A stretch of 64,000 nucleotides of DNA. Source: Nannocystis punicea (GTDB taxonomy: Bacteria; Myxococcota_A; Polyangia; Nannocystales; Nannocystaceae). A program made the position numbers and the translations under genes. Below, one piece after another: positions 50,543 to 57,600 of the stretch (position 1 is its first letter; every line of letters starts with the position of its first letter). The stretch covers positions 10,514,001 to 10,578,000 of the forward strand of contig NZ_CP114040.1 in assembly GCF_026965555.1 (NCBI RefSeq), given 5' to 3'. The notes below the pieces were generated by a model. The model made no database searches. It saw only the letters and a program-made list of their open reading frames with translations, and had not been told where the DNA came from.

Positions 50543-51199
50543 ATGCGCCCTCTCCTCGCCCCCCTCGCCCTCCTCGCTGTCACCCTCCCGGCCTGTCCTG
50601 GCACCGACAAGACGACCGCCGGCGAATCTGCCACCGACACCTCGACGACCGGCCCCGGCGCCTCGACCACGGAGCCGACCTCGAGCACGACCGACACCGG
50701 CGAGCCGGGCGCTCTGTGCCCCGAGCACACCGCCGCCGACGCCTGCTGCTGCTTCGAGGCGCACATGAACATCTCCTCCACCGTCGAGAACGTGTGCGGC
50801 ACCACCAGCCTCTGTCCCGCGGTCGAGTTCGAGTGCAGCGAGATCGACGAGACCTGCACCACCGCGGACGAGGACGCCGTGAACTGCATGCTCGACGCGC
50901 TCGCGGCCGGCACCATGATCGGCTCGCTGAGCGTGCACTACGACATCGACAGCAACTACGGCCAGCGCAAGCTCGACCTCTACCTGCAGGGCGATCGCAC
51001 CGCCTACGTCGCCGACAAGGAGGAGCTCGACGTCAGCGGCCACTTCGCGCCGACCGGCCGCTACGAGCTCCGCGAGGCCGCCTACTTCGACACCTGCCGC
51101 GCCGCCGCCGACATCCAGGCCAAGGCCGATTGTCTCGAGGATCTCGTGACTGGCGAGGCCAGCGAGGTCTGTATCGACGCCTTCGAATACGAGACCTGA
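50543..51199 (+). CDS. Small Cys-rich lipoprotein
   Basis: 218 residues. Signal with lipobox TLPAC (Cys18), a Thr/Ser/Gly linker (STTGPGASTTEPTSSTT), then ADACCCFEAHMNISS and about ten further cysteines, implying a disulphide-rich domain. The central part SLSVHYDIDSNYGQRKLDLY with YELREAAYF is strand-like. The layout is typical of the many surface lipoproteins of this organism. No family recognised. Confidence 0.72.
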   Translation: MRPLLAPLALLAVTLPACPGTDKTTAGESATDTSTTGPGASTTEPTSSTTDTGEPGALCPEHTAADACCCFEAHMNISSTVENVCGTTSLCPAVEFECSEIDETCTTADEDAVNCMLDALAAGTMIGSLSVHYDIDSNYGQRKLDLYLQGDRTAYVADKEELDVSGHFAPTGRYELREAAYFDTCRAAADIQAKADCLEDLVTGEASEVCIDAFEYET

Positions 51200-51226
51200 T
51201 CGCCTCCCGTCCGACTCGAGAGCACG

Positions 51227-51430
51227 CCCGAAGCCGCGGGTGCGCCGGCTCTTCCGCGCCGCCTGCGAGCGCCCCTCCAGCACGAACCAGTACGAGAACG
51301 ACCCCCGAAGCTGTGGGCGCGCCAACTCTTCCGGCGCCGCCTGCGAGCTCCGCACCTCCAGCCCGCATCGACCGAGCCCGACCCCCGAAGCCGCGGGCGC
51401 GCCAGCTCTTCCGGCGCTGCCCGCGAGCGC
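51227..51430 (+). repeat. Three tandem imperfect repeats of 77-80 bp
   Basis: Copies begin CCCGAAGCCGCGGG at 51227, CCCGAAGCTGTGGG at 51304 and CCCGAAGCCGCGGG at 51384, each followed by GCGCC..CTCTTCC and a CCGC(C)TGCGAGC block. Located between two same-strand genes; any reading frames are incidental. Confidence 0.75.
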
Positions 51431-51490
51431 CGCGGCGCAACTTCGAGGTCCCCTGCTCGCCTCCGCGTGACGCGAGCCCGGCGCGCGGGC

Positions 51491-51946
51491 ATGCTGGGCG
51501 CGCGCGTGCCCGACTTCGCCGCCTTGCTCCCGCCCGCCGAGGCCTCGCTGCTGGTGCTGCTGCTGGTCAGCTTCCTCGCGGCGACGCTCGTGCCGCTCGC
51601 CTCCGAGGTCTGGCTGCTCGCCCTGCTGGCCGCGCGGCCCGATCTATGGCCGGCCGCGCTCGCGGTCGCCACCGTCGGCAACACGGCCGGCAGCCTCACC
51701 ACCTACGCGCTCGGCCGGCTCGGCCGCGTCGCCGTCGATCCGGCCGCGCTCGCCTCGCGCCGGGCCGCCTGGCTGCGGCGCCGCGGCACCCCGGTGCTCC
51801 TCCTCGCCTGGCTCCCGTTCGTCGGCGACGCCCTGTGCCTGCTGGCCGGCTGGCTCGCCCTGCCCGCCCTGCCCGCCGCCTGCTGGATCGCCGCGGGCAA
51901 ACTGGCCCGCTACGCCGCGCTCGTCTGGCTGTTCTTCCAGGCCTGA
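51491..51946 (+). CDS. YqaA-type (DedA-related) small membrane protein
   Basis: 151 residues with three or four membrane helices. SLLVLLLVSFLAATLVPLAS and EVWLLALLA match the YqaA/SNARE-associated N terminus. AVATVGNTAGSLTTYALGRL is the conserved GN-x-LGG-x-TTY-x-LG region, and ACWIAAGKLARYAALV the C-terminal helix. The family is involved in membrane or lipid homeostasis but is poorly defined. The start at ATG 51491 overlaps the dispersed repeat also seen at 50407; a GTG at 51467 is the alternative. It ends before a palindrome array. Confidence 0.85.
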   Translation: MLGARVPDFAALLPPAEASLLVLLLVSFLAATLVPLASEVWLLALLAARPDLWPAALAVATVGNTAGSLTTYALGRLGRVAVDPAALASRRAAWLRRRGTPVLLLAWLPFVGDALCLLAGWLALPALPAACWIAAGKLARYAALVWLFFQA

Positions 51947-51966
51947 CGGTCACCAGGCCGGACGCC

Positions 51967-52046
51967 GGACCTGTCGCTTCGAGCATGCCCATGCAGACAT
52001 GCCCCGATGCACATGTCCCCTAGCACATGCCTTCACGGGCATGCTC
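51967..52046. repeat. 14-bp-phased CATG palindrome array, five to six units, at a convergent junction
   Basis: CATG at 51984, 51998, 52012, 52026 and 52040, with a degenerate CCTG at 51970, all 14 bp apart. It fills the gap between the YqaA gene and the convergent ABC ATPase gene. ATAAAAAT follows at 52053. Confidence 0.92.
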
Positions 52047-52059
52047 TTGATCATAAAAA

Positions 52060-53040
52060 TCAGCTGACCTTGTCGCGGCCGAGGCTGCTGTACACGTCCT
52101 CGAGGTCGGAGCGGACCTTGGCCAGCGCGATCACCTCGACGTCGGCGAGGACGAGCTCCTTGAGCAGGTGGGCCGCGCGCTCCTCGCTGCCGTGGATCCG
52201 CACGCGGAGCAGGCCGCGCTCGTCCTTCTCCGGGTCGGGCTGGGGCTCGCCCTTGTGCAGGGGCAAGATCGCCTCGATGAGGCCCTCGTGCTTGCGCAGG
52301 AGCTCGATCGCTCGGCCGAGCCCGCGCGTCACCTGCACCTCGTGCAGGCGGCGGCCGACCTCGTAGCGGTTGATGACCTCGTCGACCGGCCCGTGGACCT
52401 CGAGCTTGCCCTGCTGGATGACCGCGACCGCGTCGCAGAAGCCGTCGAGCTCGCGCAGGATGTGGCTGCTGATGACGATGCCGACGCCCTCGCCGGCGAC
52501 CTGGCGCAGGACCTCGCGCAGCTGGCGGCGGGCCAGTGGGTCGAGGCCGTCGGCCGGCTCGTCGAGCAGAAGGAGCTCGGGCCGGTGGACCAGGGTGCGC
52601 GCGATCGCCAGGCGCTGGCGCATGCCCTTGCTCATGTCGGAGATCCGCGCGTGCGCCTTGCTGGCGAGGTCGAACACCTGGAGGAGCTCGTCGACGCGCG
52701 CCTTGGCGACCTTGTCCTCCTGGCCGTAGCACTCGGCGAAGAAGGTGAGGTAGCCGGCCGCGGTCATGCCGGGGTAGAGCGCGGTCCCGTCGCCGAGGAA
52801 GCCGATCTTCTGGCGGATCGTGTAGCGTTCGCCCCAGGCGTCGCGGCCGTCCCACAGCACGGCCCCGCGGTCGGGCTTCTGGAGGGTGGCGAGGATCCGC
52901 AGCGTCGTGCTCTTGCCGGCGCCGTTGGGGCCGATGAGCGCCAGCACCTCGCCGGCGCGGATCTCGAGGCGGAGTTCGCGGACGGCGTCGCGGACCCCGT
53001 CGTACGAGTGGTTGACGTCGACACAGACGACGCGCTGCAT
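52060..53040 (-). CDS. ABC transporter ATP-binding protein (CcmA/NatA class)
   Basis: 326 residues. Walker A LIGPNGAGKSTTLRIL, Q loop RQKIGFLGD, signature DMSKGMRQRLAIARTL, Walker B LLLLDEPADGLDP and the switch ISSHIL are all intact. A C-terminal domain of about 100 residues (VTRGLGRAIELLRKHEG ... EVIALAKVRSDLEDVYSSL) is typical of drug/Na+ or exopolysaccharide ABC-2 exporters, whose permease is normally encoded next door. No permease is adjacent here. The long minus-strand open frame upstream is an antisense artefact of the kinase gene; ATG 53040 gives the family start. Confidence 0.92.
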   Translation of the reverse strand: MQRVVCVDVNHSYDGVRDAVRELRLEIRAGEVLALIGPNGAGKSTTLRILATLQKPDRGAVLWDGRDAWGERYTIRQKIGFLGDGTALYPGMTAAGYLTFFAECYGQEDKVAKARVDELLQVFDLASKAHARISDMSKGMRQRLAIARTLVHRPELLLLDEPADGLDPLARRQLREVLRQVAGEGVGIVISSHILRELDGFCDAVAVIQQGKLEVHGPVDEVINRYEVGRRLHEVQVTRGLGRAIELLRKHEGLIEAILPLHKGEPQPDPEKDERGLLRVRIHGSEERAAHLLKELVLADVEVIALAKVRSDLEDVYSSLGRDKVS

Positions 53041-53148
53041 GGCCTGGGACTCCCGTGGTGGTTCGCGGAGAAGACGCGGCCGCCGCCGGCCGATGTTCCC
53101 GCCAGCGTACCAGGCAACGCCCGCGGCTGCGCGGTACACTGCACGCCG

Positions 53149-54564
53149 ATGCCGCGTCTCTCGCTCCGCACCGCGCTCCTCGGCGCCTCGCTCGCGCTCC
53201 TGTCCTGCTCGCGCCACAAGGCGAGCACGGAGGCCCCGGCCGAGGCGCAGGCGACCGGCGAGAGCCCGCTGGCCCAGGCCGCCGCCGGGCTGCCCGGCTT
53301 CGAGACCGGCGGCGCCGCGCGCGACGTGCCGCACGAGCGGTTCTACGTCGAGGTCGGCGACGCGCCGGTGCGCGGGCCCGCCGACGCGCCGGTGACGGTC
53401 GTCGCGTTCTCCGACTTCGAGTGCCCGTACTGCGAGAAGGGCCACCAGAGCATGCTGGCGCTCGAGAAGGAGTTCGCGGGCCAGCTGCGCTTCGCCTACA
53501 AGGCGTTCCCGCTCGAGTTCCACGGCTACGCCCTGGTCGCCGCGCTGATGGCCCGCTCGGCGCTCGAGCAGGGCAAGTTCTGGGGGTTCTACGACCGGAT
53601 CTTCGGCCAGAAGGGGCTCGACCTCGAGCGCCTGCAGGAGTCCGCGCGCGCCGCCGAGCTCGACCTCTCGAAGATCCAGGACGACCTCGAGTCGCTGCGC
53701 TGGGGCGTCGCGGTGCAGAAGGACCTCCGGCAGGGCCGCCGCCTCGGCGTCACCGGCACGCCGGCGTACTTCATCAACGGCCGCCACATCAACGGCGCCA
53801 AGCCGCTCGAGCTGCTGCGCTCCGTGGTCCGCGAGGAGCTCGAGCTGGCCGCCAAGTGGCGCGAGCAGGGCGTCGCGCCCGACCAGATCTACGCCCACGC
53901 GATCGCCGACGGCTACCGCGAGGTCCAGGTGCGGCGGCCCCGGCCGGGGCTCAAGCCCGATGTCATCTACCCGGTGCCGGTCGACGACTCGCCGCAGCGC
54001 GGCCCGGCCACCGCGCCGGTCACGATCGTCGAGTTCGCCGACTTCGAGTGCGGCTTCTGCGTGCGCGGCCACGAGACGCTGGAGAAGCTGCGCCGCCGCT
54101 ACGGCGACAAGGTCCGCGTGGTGTTCAAGCACTACCCGCTGCCGTTCCACAGCCACGCCTTCCTGGCCGCGCGCGCGGCCCTTGCGGCCCAGGCCGAGGG
54201 CAAGTTCTGGGAGTTCCACGACCGCCTCTACGCCGAGAAGGCCCGGTTCGACGAGGACACGCTGCTGCAGATCGCCAGGGAGCTGAAGCTCGACCTCAAG
54301 AAGTTCAAGCAGCGCCTGCACGCCGCCGACGCCGACGCGCGGATCGTCACCGACCAGGACCTCGGCAGCACCCTCGGCGTCCGCGGCACGCCCGCGTACT
54401 TCGTCAACGGCCGCGCGGTCGACGGCGCGGTGCCCGAGCTCGAGTTCCGCCTCGTCATCCAGGAGGAGCTCGAGCGCGCGGAGGCGCTGCTGCGCGAGGG
54501 CGTCCCGCCGGCCGCGCTGTACCCCCGCCTGGTGACGCCGCCGACCGCGAACGCGACCCGCTGA
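53149..54564 (+). CDS. Double DsbA-like thioredoxin lipoprotein
   Basis: 471 residues. Lipobox LALLSC (Cys20) and a short Ala/Glu linker, then two complete DsbA-like (Thioredoxin_4) domains in tandem. The first has FSDFECPYCEKGH (Cys92, Cys95) and TGTPAYFINGR; the second has FADFECGFCVRGH (Cys301, Cys304) and RGTPAYFVNGR, where the Pro before Ala is the cis-proline of the fold. Both keep the helical insert (FWGFYDRIF / FWEFHDRLY). It is a periplasmic thiol oxidase/isomerase; a fused pair could act as an internal relay or clamp two client thiols. A TACACT hexamer sits eight bases before ATG 53149. Divergent from the ABC gene. Confidence 0.92.
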   Translation: MPRLSLRTALLGASLALLSCSRHKASTEAPAEAQATGESPLAQAAAGLPGFETGGAARDVPHERFYVEVGDAPVRGPADAPVTVVAFSDFECPYCEKGHQSMLALEKEFAGQLRFAYKAFPLEFHGYALVAALMARSALEQGKFWGFYDRIFGQKGLDLERLQESARAAELDLSKIQDDLESLRWGVAVQKDLRQGRRLGVTGTPAYFINGRHINGAKPLELLRSVVREELELAAKWREQGVAPDQIYAHAIADGYREVQVRRPRPGLKPDVIYPVPVDDSPQRGPATAPVTIVEFADFECGFCVRGHETLEKLRRRYGDKVRVVFKHYPLPFHSHAFLAARAALAAQAEGKFWEFHDRLYAEKARFDEDTLLQIARELKLDLKKFKQRLHAADADARIVTDQDLGSTLGVRGTPAYFVNGRAVDGAVPELEFRLVIQEELERAEALLREGVPPAALYPRLVTPPTANATR

Positions 54565-54636
54565 TCGGCGCGGATCCGAGCCGACGCGCGGCTGCGAGCG
54601 CCGCGAAGCGGCCGCCGATTGGGTGATACTTCCGCG

Positions 54637-57600
54637 GTGCCGGACACACCGACTGCGCAGCTGCCGGGCGTGCAGCTCCTCGAGGAGGTCGGCCGCAGCG
54701 CGCGGAGCGTGGTCTACCGGGCGCGGCGCGGCGACTTCGTGGTGGCCGTCAAGCTGCTGCGCACCGACGCCGGCGGCGACCTCGAGGCGGCGGCGCTGAC
54801 CTTCCGCCGCGAGGCGGCGACGCTGGCGACGCTGTCGCACCCGTGCGTGGTCCAGGTGTTCGAGATCGGCGACGCCGGCGGGCTGCCGTACGTGATCATG
54901 GAGTACGTCGAGGGCCGCACCCTGGCCGCACGACTGTCCGCCGGACCTATGTCCGAGACCGAGGCGATCCAGCTCGGCCTGCAGCTCGCGGGGGCGCTCG
55001 GCGAGGTCCACCGCCGGCGCCTGATCCACCGCGACCTGCGGCCGCAGAACGTGCTGTTCCTGCAGAACGCCAGCGGCCTGGTGAAGCTGGTCGACTTCGA
55101 CATCCGCCTCGACGCCGCGCCGCCGGGCGCCGCCGGGCCGGCGGCTTACCGCGCGCCCGAGCAGGGCGGCATGCTCGGCCGCACCGTCGACGCCCGCTCC
55201 GACCTCTACGCGCTCGGGGCCATGCTGTTCGAGGCGGTGTCCGGCCGCCCGCCCTTCCTCGCCCGCGAGCCCGACGAGCTGCTGCGCCAGCACGCGGTGC
55301 TCGCCCCGCCGCCGCTGCGCGAGCTGGCGCCCCGCTGCTCGCCCGCGTTCGCGGCCGTGGTCGCCCGCCTGCTGGCCAAGGACCCCGACGACCGCTTCCA
55401 GTCGGGCGAGGAGACCGCGAAGGCCCTGCTCGCCATCGACGAGTCCATTCCGACAGGTCCGTTCGGACATGTCTCGAAGGACAAGCTCGACGGCCCGCTG
55501 GTCGGCCGCGAGCCCGAGCTGCGCCGGCTCGAGGAGGCCCACGCGCGCGCGCGCGAGGGCCTCGGCGGCGGGGTCCTGGTCACCGGCGAGCCCGGCAGCG
55601 GCAAGTCGCGGCTCCTGGCCGCCTTCGCGGCCGCCAAGGCCGACAGCGGCGTACCTGTCCTCGCGGTCAGGTGCCGGGCCGAGGCGCGGCCGCTCGCGGG
55701 CCTGCGCGCCGCCGTCGACCCGCACCTGCGGCGGCTGCGGCCCGACGCCCTGGCGCTGGCGGGCGGCGACGGCGGCGAGCTGGTGTCGGCCACGGTCGAC
55801 GCGCTGGCGCTGATCGCCGAGGCGCACCCGGGCGCGGTGCTGTGGGTCGACGACGCCGAGGCGATCGACGACGCCACCCTGGCGGCCCTGCGCCTGCTGG
55901 TCGGCCGCGTCGCCGAGCTGCCGCTCTTGCTGGTCGCGGTCGGCCGGTTCGAGCGCTGGGCCGGCGAGCTCGACCGCGACGGCGCGTGCGAATTCCTGGC
56001 CCTGGAGGCGCTGTCCGAGCCCGCGGTCGCGGCGTTGATGGCGGCGCTGCTCGGCCAGCGGCGCGTCGACGACGGCCTCGTGCGCCTGGTCGCCACCCGC
56101 AGCGGCGGCCTGCCGCTCGGCGTCATCGAGTACGTGCGGGCCATGCTCGACGGCGGGGTGCTGCGGCCCTACTGGGACGTCTGGCAGGTCGAGGTCGCCG
56201 GCCTCGCCAGCCTCCACCTGCCCGGCGACGTCCAGCAGCTGCTGCTCACCCGCGTCGCCCGCCTCAGCGAGCGCACCCGCGACGCCCTGCGCGCCGCCGC
56301 GGTCCTCGGCCCCGACGTCCAGCCCGCGCTCCTGGCCCGCGTCCTCGCCCGCGACCCGCTCGGCGTCAGCCACGCCCTCGCCGAGGCCGCCGCCGCCCGC
56401 CTGCTCGAGCGCGGCAGCCACGGCGACTTCAGCTTCGTCCACAACCGCGTGCGCGAGGTCCTGCTGGCCGGCCTCGACGCCGCCGGCCTCGCCTCCTACC
56501 ACCAGCGCGTCGCCGAGGCGCTCGACGTCGCCGACGTCGACGGCGACGGCCTGCACCGCCTGGCCCACCACTACCTCGCCGGCGACCACTCCAGGCCCGG
56601 CCGCGCGATCGAGGTCTGCCTCCGCGCCGGCCGCCTGGCCCAGGCCGAGTCGGCCGACGAGGACGCCTACCGCTACTTCCGCCGCGCCGACGAGCTGCGC
56701 GCCCGCGTCGGCCTCCCGCCCGATCCGCGCCTCGACGAGGGCCTCAGCGAGGTGTGCAGCCGCACCGGCCGCCACGACGAGGCCGACGTCCATGTCTCTC
56801 GGGCCATGTCCCAAGAGCAAGACCCGCTGCGGCGCGCCCAGCTGCTGCGCCGGCGCGCCCGCGTCGAGCTGTTCCGCCTCGAGCACCAGCGCGCCCTCGC
56901 CAGCCTGGCCAGCGCCTTCGCCGAGGTCGACGCCGCCATGCCCTCGCGCGGCCCGCTGGCCCTGGCCCTCAGCGCGGTGATGGGCCTCCTCGCGGTGCTG
57001 ATCGCCGCCACCGGGGCCGGCCGCGCCTCGCCGCGCCGCCGCCCCCGCGAGCGCCTGCTCGCCCAGCTCTACGACGACGCCGTGCGCGTCGCCTACTTCG
57101 ACATCCGCCCGTCGACCCTGCTGCAGGCGGTGATCCGCCAGCGCTACTACAGCGAGCGCCTCGGCCCCTCGGCCGAGCTGGCGCGGGCCAAGACCGCCCT
57201 CGGCATCGTCTACGCCGCCGTCGGCCGCACCCGCTCGGCCCGCCGCTGCGCCGCCGAGGCCGTGGCCATGGCCAGCGCCGTCGGCGACCGCCGCACCCTC
57301 GCGCGCGTCAGCTTCTACGCCGCCGCGATCCACGAGTCCTGCGGCGACGTCATCGCCGCCGAGCAGATGCTCGCGCGCACCCTGGCCGACCACCACCGCT
57401 GGCTCGAGAGCTGGGGCCTCGCCTTCACCCACCAGCTGCTGGCGCTCAACTTGTGGCTGCGCGGGCACGACGGCCGGGCCCTGGCGATCTTGCGCCGCCT
57501 CGCCGCCGAGCTCGAGATCGAGGGCGACCGCACCACCCGCCAGGCGATGGTCTTCACCCACGGCCTGCACGCGGTCGTGCTCGCCGGCGCCGGCCGCCGC

